The notes beneath the pieces are model-generated. The model was not told the DNA's origin and searched no databases. It saw only the letters and a list, made by a program, of their open reading frames with translations. Shown piece by piece: positions 46,001 to 56,126 of a stretch of DNA of 64,000 nt. Each line of letters begins with the position of its first letter. Position 1 is the stretch's first letter. The translations under genes and the position numbers were made by a program. Source of the DNA: Nelumbo lutea (Eukaryota > Streptophyta > Magnoliopsida > Proteales > Nelumbonaceae); NCBI GenBank assembly GCA_022828595.1, contig JAKGHH010000003.1, positions 106,840,595 through 106,904,594 of the forward strand, in the 5' to 3' direction.

Positions 46001-49000
46001 AGCATTACCAGACCCCAAGAAAAACGGAGTAGACTCAAAGAAGGTAACATCAGCACACACAAAGGAACATCGAAAACTAGGATGGTAACACTTATACCCT
46101 TTCTGGGTTCGAGAATAACTAAGGAAGATGCACTTATGGGATCGTGCATCTTGTCATTCTCGGGGCCCAGATTATGGACGAAGTAGACACCCAAATACCC
46201 GATGAGAAAGAAGAAACAGAGACAAGGTGGGAAATAATGTAGTAAATGGGGAATGACCATCAAAGATAGACGTGGGCTTCCGATTAATCAAGAAGCAAGA
46301 AGTAAGCACCGCATCACTCCAAAAGGGTTTGGCAACATTCATGTGATGCATGATGGTTCGTGCTGTTTCCAAGAGATGATGATTCTTTCTCTCAGCCACT
46401 CCATTTTGTTGTGGGGTGTAGGTACATAAGGTCTGATGTATAATGCCATGTTGGTCCAAGTATTCTTGAAATGATGAAGAGAAATATTCACCGCCATTAT
46501 CGGAACAAAAATTTTAATGTGAACACCAAATTAGTTGTGAATCTTAGCATAAAATGTTTGGAAGATGGTAAACGATTCACTCATTTCTTTCATTAAATAG
46601 AGTCACGTCATCTTTGAATAATCATCAACAGAAATGACAAAATATTTATATCCATTATATGACATCACTTTATAAGGACCCCAAACATATGAATGAACCA
46701 AAGAAAAATGAGTCGGCACACGGTTATCAGCCTTAGGACTAAAGGGAACACGATGATGTTTCCCCAACTGACATGACTCACAATCTAAAACAGAAAGTTG
46801 ACTCAATGAAGGAACCAAAGATTTCAAAACTTTTAGCGAAGGATGACCAAATCGATAGTGCCACTGGAGAGGTGAGAGAGATAACTGCAGAGTTGTTGAT
46901 GTTCTTCCACTACCGTCAAGATAATACAATCCACGAGCTTCATGCCCTCCACCAATTTTCATCCCCGTCTTGAGATCCTGAAAAACACACAAAGAAGGGT
47001 AAAAAGTAATAGAGCAATTGAGTGACTTAGTCAACTTACTAACAGACATAAGGTTAAACGAAAATTTAGGAACATACAAAACTGAGGGTAAAGATAAGGG
47101 GGTCATGTTAACATTGCCAACACCACAAATCGAGGATGTGGAACCATTAGCAAGGGTAACAGATTGTGATGTTGAGCAATGAGAAAGGGAAGAAAAACAC
47201 ACCTGGAGTTCCAATCATGTGATTGGAGGCTCCAGAGTCAATAATCCAGGGATTAGGTGTGGATGCCAAACAAACCATACCTGAGTGTGTGAAAATAGTC
47301 GTGTTCTGCTGAGATGTGGATTGGACAAACCTCTCATACTCATCACGGGAACACTCACCATCTCCTTCCTGGGAACATCTGTGGATGTACGAGGCATCTG
47401 ATCAGCTGAACGACTCCTGTCTGAAAACTGGTATCACTAGTCAGGGCATGATTGGCCCAAGTTGAGGGTGGACCATGCAAGTCATAGCAATAATTAATGG
47501 TATGTCTATCCATACCACAATGAGTATATCTCCTCGGACCCGAGCCACATCCTCTGCCACAGGCTCCCCTGAATCTCTACCTCCAGTACAACCACCACGT
47601 GATAATCTATGCATCATCTTGTTCCCAGTCATCATACTCATGAGAATCAGTGGAGGGTTTCTACTCCATTATGTGTTTCACCTTCTTCTTTTCCTTCAGA
47701 AAAACTTCTACAGATTTGACCCAAAGTACATAATTCTCTCCATTCAGTTTAATGGATGTCATTTGAACATTCAAATAGTCAGTAGGTATCATCACATTAG
47801 ATTTTCTATCACTGTTATCTCCCATTGCTGAATTCTGTTATTACTGAATTTGGCACACTACACACTACTTGATCACACTGATCACACTAGTTTGAGCACT
47901 TGTTATTGTTGAAGATTGCACTCTTTACACCACAAACCCTACCCACGACTACTTGAAATCTCACCACTATATGAGGACCACTCCCCCTTTGAACCATACA
48001 AGAAAAATAGCATAAACCCTAGCACTCTATAGTCTGAAATCCCATTATACGATCTGAAACATACTTCTTATTTGATTCATAACAAAAATATGCATAGAAA
48101 TCTCTTACCTCATCACCTGAAAAACAAACCACAAAAAAAGAAAATCAGACCACACAAGACACCCACGACACCACACAAATCATCCCTCTTCTCTTCATCG
48201 ATTAGGGGAGGGCTTCTTAGAAACCACAACAACCGACCGTGAACAGCACAACTTGAGGCATAGAGACCTCCAAGGGAAGAGGACGACCAATCCTTTTCAT
48301 CCATTTCCCTTATCTCCAATCGATAGCAAAGAAATCAAGAGAAAACCCTAGATTGAGTGCGCAGAAAACAAAAATCTGGGCACTCGGCCTACCCTTGAGT
48401 TCTGTTAGTCTGATAACAGCCAAGAAGAGAGAAGAAGAAAGAAGAAAGAAATAGAGAAAGAAGAGGAGAAAAGGAGAGAAGAAAAGTTTGGTTCGAATGA
48501 GAGAAAAAATTACCTCTCCCATTTGGCCAGACATGTTTTATATTACTAACATAATGGAAAAAGACACATGTGCCCTTACTTAAGTGAAGGACACTAGTTC
48601 TAATATAATATTACAGATCAACAACCTCAACATAAGTATAAAGACAAAAATACCCCTACACTAACAGGCTTTAATTGCCTCTAAAAGCCCCTTTATGAAA
48701 CGACAGAATTCCCAATGTTCTTTTCCTTCAAACAATAGTTTCTGAAACTTTTTTGTCCTCTACCAAATGCAAATGCTTCCTAACAATTAGAATTAAAATA
48801 AGATTGGCATGCCACATAAATAACAAATCTTGAATACAGAAACACTGTAAAACATTTCGGCTCATTCTGAATTGTAAATGTTAAGCTTACAGATAGAATA
48901 GTGGCCTACCTCTTTAACTTTATGCTTATGGTGCTTGTGTCGATGACTCCTGCTTCTGTCCTTGTTGCTCTTTAGAAAAGCAATCCAGATAATAAAATAT

Positions 49001-49125
49001 AGAAAAACAGATATTCAGCTCCATGGAAGAAGGAAAAAACAACAAGCACACACCTTTCTTGTTTTGTCACTCTGTGTTTCCTGAGATGACTGGATATCTC
49101 ATGCTCACTGTCTGAAGAATTACTA
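43014..49125 (-). CDS. 3' exons of a Lys/His/Arg/Ser-rich (RS-like) protein, split by Copia-2
   Basis: Four minus-strand exons fit together in phase. They are 49054-49125 (SNSSDSEHEISSHLRKHRVT, KQE), 48910-48967 (NKDRSRSHRHKHHKHKVKE), 43115-43170 (FFGRDKEDGTRRSAISGE) and a short last exon 43014-43023 adding R-F-Y-stop. Each internal junction has GT..AG, and codon phases agree (phase 2, 0, 2). The intron between exons two and three holds all of Copia-2 and is about 5.7 kb. Upstream exons are not visible; the next upstream intron runs into the gypsy element at 49759. The basic Ser/Lys/His-rich composition resembles nuclear RNA-processing proteins, but I cannot name the family. The last exon is the least certain. 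Confidence 0.55.
43768..43782 (+). repeat. Poly-G run
   Basis: Fifteen consecutive G, 28 bp outside the Copia-2 boundary. It is unusual in AT-rich intron sequence and prone to length error in sequencing. Confidence 0.85.
43810..44104 (-). repeat. Copia-2 3' LTR
   Basis: 295 bp ending, on the plus strand, in CTACACTAACA next to the polypurine tract. It is highly similar to 48384-48666, including the GA-rich tract and the block ATTACCTCTCCCATTYG..CCAGACATG. Confidence 0.88.
44105..44114 (-). other. Copia-2 polypurine tract
   Basis: CTCCCCCTCA on the plus strand, that is TGAGGGGGAG on the coding strand, directly precedes the TG of the 3' LTR. Confidence 0.8.
44218..44712 (-). pseudogene. Copia-2 RNase H
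   Basis: Two minus-strand frames: 44449-44712 (HWEVVLRIVRYLKGAPSHGL, GYTDADWAGS, KKQTVVMRSSA) and 44218-44433 (LCCDNQVVVHISSNPVFHER, TKHIEVDCHFVREK). They contain the acidic motifs of the copia RNase H. A stop in the RSSAEAE-type motif separates them, and the C-terminus is altered after REK. Confidence 0.85.
44907..45662 (-). pseudogene. Copia-2 reverse transcriptase
   Basis: 251 codons with the copia landmarks WCRAMEEELSALLHNHTWEL, KWVYTV, LKTRLVAKGYSQTYGIDYTE, YQLDIKNVFLHGDLLDEVYM and KAIYGLKQSPGAWF. The active site is YVEDIVI and not YVDD: the first Asp of the catalytic pair is replaced by Glu. Further damage (SP.VAKIGSVR missing a residue, a frame break after GINLC) also argues against function. 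The next domain resumes after a gap of about 190 bp. Confidence 0.9.
45663..46171 (-). pseudogene. Copia-2 linker between integrase and reverse transcriptase
   Basis: Pro/Ser-rich sequence (SSSSPPPLPLPVVDYVPLVP, RPPICQVYTHCPR) typical of the variable linker between copia integrase and reverse transcriptase. YTHCPRV is a decayed form of the YxRRP motif region. It lies in frames that shift relative to both neighbours. Confidence 0.65.
46172..47260 (-). pseudogene. Copia-2 protease end, pre-integrase and integrase
   Basis: The protease active-site motif IIDSGASNHM lies at about 47215-47250. A frame break follows, then 203 codons at 46603-47214 (LYVPKFSFNLMSVSKLTKSL, WHYRFGHPSLKVLKSL, CESCQLGKHHRVPF, YFVISVDDYSKMT) give the zinc finger and first part of the integrase core. 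A stop follows, and the remainder resumes at 46172-46459 (HQTLCTYTPQQNGVAERKNH, MHHMNVAKPFWSDAVLTSCF). The core Glu (VAERK) and first Asp (VDDYS) are present; the SDNG-type motif in between is degraded. Confidence 0.85.
47460..47780 (-). pseudogene. Copia-2 gag remnant
   Basis: On the minus strand, SIKLNGENYVLWVKSVEVFL (47715-47765) is the N-terminal Gag motif. After a short gap comes RGACGRGCGSGPRRYTHCGM and HTINYCYDLHGPPSTWA, a CCHC knuckle that has lost its first Cys. Only about 100 codons of the usual several hundred remain, so most of the capsid region has been deleted. The rest contains stops. Confidence 0.75.
47781..48383 (-). other. Copia-2 5' leader, non-coding
   Basis: Sequence between gag and the 5' LTR. 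No coding region, and no clear TGGTATCAGAGC-type primer site next to the LTR, where CCGAGTGCCCAGA is found instead. A deletion across the LTR end and primer site is the simplest explanation. Confidence 0.5.
48384..48666 (-). repeat. Copia-2 5' LTR
   Basis: About 283 bp aligned with 43819-44104. It lacks the last ~9 bp of the LTR (the end adjoining the internal region). It ends, on the plus strand, in CTACACTAACA next to the target duplication GGCTT. Confidence 0.87.
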
Positions 49126-49758
49126 CTGTGGATCACAAAGAGGAAAGGGATATCAGAATCATAGTTCAATACCTAAGGTTTTCTAAGCTAAGTGATGAGA
49201 GAGGGTAATTTCAAAATGTAAAGAAAAAAGATCTTCAAAGGAAATAAGCGACTTTAAAGTTCAAATTGAATGAAAGCACAAACATTAGTAGTTGATTCCA
49301 AAGCAAAATCACATGTAGCAAATGGAATTATAGTTGTCCAGGGTGATGAATGAAAATAGAAAATCTTCCATACATCCTAAGGGAGCATTCCAAACATGTT
49401 TCCGAATGCATTTTCTAGTTTAAATATAAAAATAACAGAAAAGATACAATCAAGTCAACATATTATAATGTTTCACTCACTTTAACTCCTAACATAAACC
49501 AAGTTTATAAGCAGTTTAACCAATATAAATGTCTGAACATTTCACCAAATCGAAGCTTAAAGGAACCCATTTGAGAGAAACACATAAACAACCAACATTT
49601 ATTAAATGGGATACAAGTTGCGTTCCTAGAACTCAACAAAATTCAAATAAAAACCTGGTATACGGGATTACAAAATAATTTTCAATAACAGGATTACCTA
49701 ATGAATTGACCAAGGAATGACTATAACAGAAAAAGAAAAAAAAAAGGCCAAGAGCTAC
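49126..49758 (-). other. Intron sequence upstream of the K/H-rich exon
   Basis: AT-rich minus-strand sequence leading into the acceptor TGATCCACAG at 49126-49135. No further exon was recognised before the gypsy element begins. Confidence 0.4.
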
Positions 49759-50622
49759 TGATGGTGTGCAATCCGGCGGGTCCTAACTGTCAAAGATCTT
49801 GCCTGGACTGGAGCAGAAGGTGCTTGAAACGAAGGAGAAAGAGAGTAATCTCCGGGGAAGAACTCGGTGAGTATGCTCTGAAGCTCAAGTTAGTATTTCC
49901 TCAAAGGCAAGATAAAACCAGATGACGCAAAGTTCACATCCCTTGTCCTCGGGGGTAGAGAGCCTTTTATAACCACTTTGCGCACTCACTCCTAGGCTTT
50001 TGTCAGGTCGGGTATGATTACTTCTGTGCTTCTGCCAGTTCAGGGTGTCATCACCTCTACTAGGGCAGAATCGCCATTGCTCTCTTTGTCAAGCCGTCTC
50101 TGTAACTGGAGATGGCGATGGCAGGTGGCTGTTGGAGTGCGGCTGTCAAGCATCAGATCCTAAGTCAGTCAAGCACGCCGCCCCTGGATACGGACTCCTT
50201 CAGTGTCAGGTATGATGCAGTTTGTTTAGTTCGATGTCTTGGAGGCGAAGTGCTAGAGTGGTTTGCGAGGTTAAGTCTTGAGTTCGGATAGAAGTGTGAC
50301 CCGAACTGCCAGGGGCCGGGCCAGTTCGGGTTGTTTCGTAAGGCTTGGGGCCTAAGGGAGAGCCCGAGCTCCTTGTAGGGGGTTCGGGCTCTTTGTAGGG
50401 AGTTCGGGCTCCCCATGGGCCGGGCCAGTTCGGGTTGTTTTGTAAGGCTCGGGGTCTAAGGGAGAGCTCAGGCTCCTTACGGGGAGTTCAGGCTCCTTGT
50501 AGGAAGTTCGGACCGCTGGTTCCTCCTTTCGAATCTCACGCCTTGGACGTGTTGTTGTGCCGAGTTGTTGCCTTTGCCACGCGTTGAGTGGTTACAAGGT
50601 CGGGCCAAATCTTCCTTCATCA
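49759..50622 (-). repeat. Gypsy-1 3' LTR
   Basis: 864 bp, collinear with 59436-60220 but about 80 bp longer. Part of the difference is an extra copy of the GGGCCGGGCCAGTTCGGGTT..GTTCGGGCTCC block. It contains short tandem repeats of GGAGTTCGGGCTCC(T/C)TGTAG. Confidence 0.9.
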
Positions 50623-50641
50623 ATTGCCCCCCACTCCTCGC
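50623..50641 (-). other. Gypsy-1 polypurine tract
   Basis: On the coding strand GAGGAGTGGGGGGCAAT directly precedes the TGATG of the 3' LTR. Confidence 0.75.
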
Positions 50642-51283
50642 GCAAAGGGACTTGCCCTAGCACGGGGAGTTTGCGAGGTGGCGGGTGGATTTGTCTTGTA
50701 CTTCGAACTGGCTTTGACTGATAGCGCGAAGCGCGCGTTCGTTAGGATCTTTTCGGATTTCTTGAGCGCCAAAAAGTCGGGAAAACACTCCAATTCGTCT
50801 ATAAACATTGATAGACGTGACAACGCATGCTTTTTCAAAATTCAAAAAAGCGTGCCACTGGGAGACGTGACAACGAGCATCTTTTCAAATTTGAAAAAAT
50901 GCGCCACAACCGCCTTTAATGCGAGGCGACGTATGCTGGCGCTCTTTCAGTTTCAAAAGATGTGTGGCCAGTCACGTCTCAGTCTCAGGAGACGTGCGGC
51001 CAGTCACGTCTCGGTCTCAGGAAACTTGCGGTCAGCGTGGTTGCGGGCCGTCGGATCTGCTTTGATCATAACCGTTGATTTCTGTTTAGTGTGGGTATAA
51101 ATAATGGGGGACCCCAGTCGCTTTGTCAGTCATGCGTTTTGCTTCTTGAGCTCGCATCCAAATTTCAGCTTGCGTCCAAGCCTTTAGCTCGCATTCAAGC
51201 TTTTAGCTCGCGTTCAAGTTCCCCTAGTCCATTCAAGCCTTTTTCCGGGTGAGTACTTTCCTGGAATCCATCTTCTCCTCCCG
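50642..51283 (+). promoter_or_regulatory. Promoter and leader of the antisense gene in Gypsy-1
   Basis: TATAAATA at 51096-51103 (context GGGTATAAATAATGG) lies about 180 bp before the ATG at 51284. Upstream are three or four near-repeats of AGACGTG(A/C)..CAGTCACGTCTC, which could be promoter elements. Downstream are three near-repeats of TTTAGCTCGCRTTCAAGC in the leader. The 170-codon frame at 50588-51100 lacks an ATG start and overlaps these repeats. Confidence 0.5.
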
Positions 51284-53196
51284 ATGTCTAGCTTGGATAG
51301 CTCAGACAGTTCTTCAAGGGGGTCTGATGCAGGTTCTGCGAACCGAGTTGCATCTCCCGATAGTCCTAGCGAACCTGAGGTAGAGCTCGAGGAAGAGTTC
51401 AAAACCCATAGGCCGAGTCGCCTCGAGTAGTTTGGCGTCCTCCTCCCGCCGAGGTCGGACGTTAGACAAATTTGGGCCTTTGACCATGACGCTTGAGGGG
51501 CTTCACTCCCTTATTACCCAGTTTAACTTGCCTAGGGAGTACACTTATTTTATACCCTCGGGCAGTTTCCCTTGGGAACACGATCCTGATGAGATCGTGA
51601 TATTCCGGGAGCATCTTGCTGCTGGGTTGTGCCTGCCTTTCCACCCTCTTATAGTCAAGGTCATGAACCACTTCGGCATTACTGTCAGCTAGCTTCACCC
51701 GAATTCTATTCGTAACTTGGTGGGGACAATCTCCCTATTTTGCGAACAGATCTTGCCCATAGACTTGGAGATTCTTTCTTCCATTCTGATGCTTAAGAAG
51801 CAAGCAGGTCCCCTTCCCGGGCGTAGGCGGGCGTATTACCTGTCTCATCGCCTGTGTTTTAAGCTTTTACACGAACTTCCCAACAAGGTCCTGGCATGGA
51901 AACGGGACTACTTCGGGGTGCGAAGTGCATTGGGGTGGCCGTTCCAAATCGGGTGGGGGATGGCTGCCCCTGATGCCAGTGTTATGCTCAATAAGGAGAC
52001 GGCGAAGGGCCTCCGGGAATGGGCACGGTTGAGCTAAAATGCCACCATTATCTGACGGAGGCCAAGCTCATCGAGGCCGGTTTAAGTTCAGGTAGGTTCC
52101 TTACTCAGAGGCTTGCCTTTTGTTTTGTTCTGTTCTTTCGTTTTCTTGATACCGAGCTCCTTTTGCAGGTGTGGTGGACTCAGAGAAGACTCGTGGTGGG
52201 AACATGTTTCACACCATGAAGAGGAGGAAGCGAGTCACCAAATGAACTCGTGCTGAGGTGCCCCGAGATGTGGAGCCCGAGGTACCGGACTACCCGTCAG
52301 TGGATCCGTCCAGGGAGCCCGAGATGGCCCCTCCAGTACAAGAAGTGGCAGGGCCCCCCTGTGCCGAGGCTACTTACACGGGGGCTCCCGTTTACTCTGA
52401 GTCCGCTTATACCCGAGCTGGCATTCAGGCTCGGGATACCAAGGCGAGTTCATGAGCGTGTTGTTGCCGAACTACGCTCTTTAGAATAGTAGGGAGGCCA
52501 TTTATCCGAGGAGGTTGCGGCATGGAGCGATCTCCCTCTGAACCAAGTAGCTTGTCGTGTTGCCACTCACGCCATGGTGGTAAGTCAACGATTTCTTGTC
52601 GAGCTCTTTGCTTTTATCTTTCTTGCCATCGTTCTTTTGTCATTTGTTATTTTTCCTTTTGGTAGGTGAATTCTTCTATCCACGCCTTGGCGGCCCAAGT
52701 GGAAAGGAGCTCGAGTCAGGTGCTAGCTGCTGAAGAGGCTTCCCGCACTGCCGAGGCGGCTTCTCGCGCTGCTTAGGCCAAGCTGGCGAGGTCTCGGAGG
52801 AATACCAAGGCCATGGGAGTTGTCGTGAAGCATATGGCGGACCTGAGGCTGGATTTGCAGCATCAGGTCGAATACCTTCAGGAGGACATTAGGGAGATGA
52901 CACAAATCTTTTCTCAAGGCATCAAGGATGCTAAGAAGAAGGCCGTTGATGAATGCATCGCCTCGTCGCACTTTGACGACCTTATGGTGGGCTCGTACAG
53001 AAGGGGCTTTAAACTAAGCCGGTGGATGATCCAGAATACGTACCCCGAGCTCGATATCAGCGCCATAAACACTTTGCGCATTACTCAGGAGATGGCCAAC
53101 GATGCAGACGCTGAACCGGACTCTAAGGATGAGGCAGGTCCTTCGGGTGTTGTTGAAGTGGCTTCTGATGATGACAAAGTGCCTCCGGGCCTGTGA
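51284..53196 (+). pseudogene. Antisense intron-containing gene of Tat-type gypsy (Transposase_28-like)
   Basis: Opposite in strand to gag-pol. It starts MSSLDSSDSSSRGSDAGS and, after a frameshift near 51425, reads LITQFNLPREYTYFIPSGSF, EHLAAGLCLPFHPLIVKVMN, LHPNSIRNLVGTISLFC and RRRAYYLSH. This is the pattern of the plant 'putative gypsy type transposon' domain (PF04195, Transposase_28). Two introns look plausible: 52092-52168 (GGTAGG..TTTTGCAG) and 52580-52665 (GTAAGT..GGTAG). The C-terminal exon (52813-53196) is coiled-coil-like (KHMADLRLDLQHQVEYLQED), then FKLSRWMIQNTYPELDISAI and an acidic tail ending at TGA 53194-53196. A CAG-to-TAG stop (VS-stop-LHPNS) and frame breaks make this copy a pseudogene. 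Its role in the element is unknown. Confidence 0.7.
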
Positions 53197-53586
53197 GCTC
53201 TATGTGTATTTTTTTTTAAAATGTACACTCCCTTATTTTGCAATGGAATGACTCTTTTGGTTAAGTGTTGGTTGCTCTTTCTCCCGAACTGATCGTATTT
53301 GCCGAATTGTTTTTTGCCCGGGTTACTGCACTCGCGCGGCTTGTTTTGGTGTTTAATACTTAGCCTCTGAGATGCCCGGGTTACTACCATATTAGTTCGT
53401 TGTCAGCACTTTGCTTGAGCCTTTGGTTGGCACTTTTTGCCTTTGCTTACCTATGCCGAGGTTCTTTGTTAGCTCGACATCCTAGCCCTTAGGCTCTGGT
53501 AGTGACTTTGTCCACTTCGCTTGGTGTCTATAGGTAGTATCATCTTAAGTTGACGACGTTCCATGCTTGGGGTACTTGTTTGCCCT

Positions 53587-54304
53587 CTAAGGTTTCGAGC
53601 TCGTATGCCCCCCGAGCACTCTCTTTACTCTGTTGGGCCCTTCCCAATTTGGTCCATGTTTGCCTACGCCGGGTTCGGGTGCCATGATCTTATGGAGAAC
53701 CAGGTCGCCGACGTAGAAGTTCCGCTTCTTTACTCTGGCATTGTAGTACCGAACTACTTTTTGCGGTAAGCTATTGTCCGGATGTACGTGAGGTCTCTTA
53801 CCTCGCCAGTAGGTCGAGGTTGGTACGTAACTCGTCTCCGTTTGTCTGATCGTCATATGCTTCTAGTCGCAATGTAGGTACTTCGATCTCCGCCGAAATT
53901 ACTGCTTTAGTGCCGTAGGTGTGGTTAAAGGGGGTCTCTCCCGTGATGGTTTTTTCTGTAGTTCAGTGAGCCCATAGAACACTTGGTAGCTTGTTCGCCC
54001 ACAACCCTTTAGCTCGGTCTAATCGCGCTTTGAGTCTGCGGAGGATAGCTTTGTTCATTACTTCTGTCTGACCGTTTGCTTGTGGGTGCGCGACCGATGT
54101 GAAGTTATGCCGAATCCCCATATCTTGGCACCATTCCTGAAACTTGATATCTTCGAACTGCTTACCATTGTCGGAGATCAGTACCCTATGTAACCCGAAG
54201 CGACATACTATGTTCTTCCAAAAGAAGTTCTGTATGTTTCGAGCTGTAACTGTTGCGAGAGGTTCAACTTCTACCCACTTTGTGAAGTAATCAACCGCCA
54301 CCAC
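53587..54304 (-). pseudogene. Gypsy-1 integrase
   Basis: 54304-53963 gives VAVDYFTKWVEVEPLATVTA, HRVLISDNGKQFEDIKFQEW, and HPQANGQTEVMNKAILRRLK: the DDE core with Asp, Asp and Glu all present. It is interrupted near the position of LWAH and resumes at 53856-53587 (RTYYNARVKKRNFYVGDLVL, GVGKHGPNWEGPNRVKRVL), the C-terminal DNA-binding region without a chromodomain. Confidence 0.88.
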
Positions 54305-54595
54305 TAGGAACTTCCTCCCACCTGTTGCTGGCGGGAATGGCCCCAGGAGATTGATGCCCCATTGCGCAAAGGGCCATGGACTGGTGAGGTACTTGAGGTC
54401 GGCGGCAGGCTGATGGTAGATATTGGCATGCTTCTAACACTTATCGCATTTTCTGACGAGCTCGACGGCTTCTGCCTTCATCCTTGGTCAGTAGTACCCT
54501 TGTCGAAGTGCCTTTTGGGCGAGGGCCCTGCCTCCCAAGTCTCCGCCGCACAGACCTTCATGAGTGTCACGGAGTACGAGCTTGGCTTTGGTAAG

Positions 54596-55216
54596 TCACA
54601 GGCAACGCTGGAAAGGGAGCGTGTAGGACCGTCGGTACAACCATTCGTCTATTATGACGTATTTGGCTGCCTGGCGCTGCACCCTCCTTGCTGCATTGCG
54701 GTCCACAGGGAGGGTTCCATCTAGCAAGAAGCTCGCGAGTGGGTCGATCCAGCTCGGCTCTGCTTCAAGGACGAGGGCGACCTCCTCTGCCCCACCGAGA
54801 ATGCTAGGCTGAGGTAAGTCCTTTATGTACACGGTTCTCATGGCGTTGTGACTCATGTTGGCTAACCGGGACAGGGCGTCGGCCTCAGTGTTCTCTGACC
54901 TCGGGATTTTCCTGATGAAGTGTGACTGGAAGTTGAGCAGAGCCTCCTTTACTTTTTCCAGGTAGGCGATCATAGTTAGCTCGCGTGCTTCGTATTCGCC
55001 CATAACATAGTTGACCACAAACTAGGAATTGGTGCAGATAACTATGTGTTTTGCTCTTACCTTTTGCGCTAGGTTCAGTCCGGGTATCAGTGCCTCATAC
55101 TCCGCCTCGTTGTTGGATGTCGCAAACTCAAAGCGTAGCGCGTATTCCAATTTCGTGCCACCCGGGCTGCGTAGCACTATTCCAGCCCCGCTTGCCCTAC
55201 TAGTTCGAGGAGCCAT
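54596..55216 (-). pseudogene. Gypsy-1 second RNase H-like domain (aRNH)
   Basis: SGAGIVLRSPGGTKLEYALR, FEFATSNNEAEYEALIPGLN and, after a stop, VNYVMGEYEARELTMIAYLE and RSENTEADALSRLAN. This is the archaeal-type RNase H that Tat-lineage elements carry after their native RNase H. The Glu (NNEAEYEAL) and final Asp (EADALSRLA) are visible; a stop at about 55020 separates the two halves. It is followed by the integrase zinc-binding region. Confidence 0.85.
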
Positions 55217-55260
55217 CTACGTGAAGGATCCAAGGCTCCTCATCCCAGTTCGGGTTTGGC

Positions 55261-56075
55261 CTAACCAGGAGAGATGCCACATTGGCTTGCTACTTCACGG
55301 GGTTCAGACTCTATTGACTTGGGAGCTTCGGGTTCACCCGAACTGGGGATCTCGGGCTCAACCGACCCAGGGGCTTCAAGGCCGAATGTGCACTCAGCGA
55401 TAAAATTTGCTAAGGCTTGGGTCTTAATGGCAGTCAGTGGCTTGTATTGGAGATTGTACGCGCTAAGCTCGATGGCCCACTTCGTCAGTCGACCAGAAAT
55501 CTCGGGCTTGAGTAAGACTTGTCTTAGAGGTTTGTCAGTCAAGATGACGACGGTGTGAGCTTGGAAATATGGGCGGAGTTTCCGAGCTGCAATTACTAGT
55601 GCGTATACTAGCTTTTCTATCTACGGGTATTTCGTCTCTACTCCCTGCAATATTTTACTAACATAATAGATGGGTCGTTGGACCTGATCTACTTCTTTTA
55701 TTAGTACCGAACTGACCACCTCGTTGCTTGTCGAGAGGTACAGTTCCAAGACCTCACCCTCCTCGGGCCGGGTTAAGATTGACACACTAGCGGGGTAGTT
55801 TTTTAGCTCGTCAAATGCGAGTTGGCAGTCTCGGGTCCATTCGAACCTTTGCCTTTGATTGCTTTAAAGAAAGGCAGGCGGTGGTCTTCCGATTTGGACA
55901 TGAAGCAGCTTAGAGCGGCTATGCGGCCGTTTAGCCTCTGAACCTCTTTTACTTTTCGGGGTGGTCTCATATCTAGGATGACCTTTATCTTGTCCGGGTT
56001 GGCCACAATACCGTGCCGGTTGACAATGTACCCTAGGAACTTACCGAAGACACACTTGTTTGGGTTCAGTTTCAT
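55261..56075 (-). pseudogene. Gypsy-1 native RNase H and connection region
   Basis: KLNPNKCVFGKFLGYIVNRH and ANPDKIKVILDMRPPRKVKE (55803-56075) form the end of the reverse transcriptase and connection. A decayed stretch at 55560-55800 encodes the RNase H core (for example YYVSKILQGVETKY, ARKLRPYFQAHTVVILTDKP in shifted frames). TDKPLRQVLLKPEISGRLTK and WAIELSAYNLQYKPLTAIKT follow (55261-55542). Confidence 0.82.
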
Positions 56076-56126
56076 GCTAAATTGACGCAGAATTTGGAAG
56101 ACAGAATCTATGTCTTGTATTAATTC

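Larger units (their letters stand above)
43810..48666 (-). mobile_element. Copia-2: decayed Ty1/copia retrotransposon inside an intron
   Basis: A 4.86-kb element on the minus strand with LTRs at 48384-48666 (5') and 43810-44104 (3'). A polypurine tract (GAGGGGGAG on the minus strand) adjoins the 3' LTR. There is a perfect 5-bp target duplication GGCTT (43805-43809 and 48667-48671). Most of gag is missing; protease, integrase, reverse transcriptase and RNase H remain in copia order but with stops and frameshifts. The 3' end of the 5' LTR and a recognisable primer site are not present, consistent with a deletion there. It sits in the same transcriptional orientation as the host gene. Confidence 0.9.

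Noticed and set aside
50588..51100. 170-codon plus-strand frame next to the gypsy 3' LTR
   Set aside because: It begins with GTG and overlaps the LTR edge and repeated promoter-like motifs of the antisense gene. It ends before that gene's ATG.
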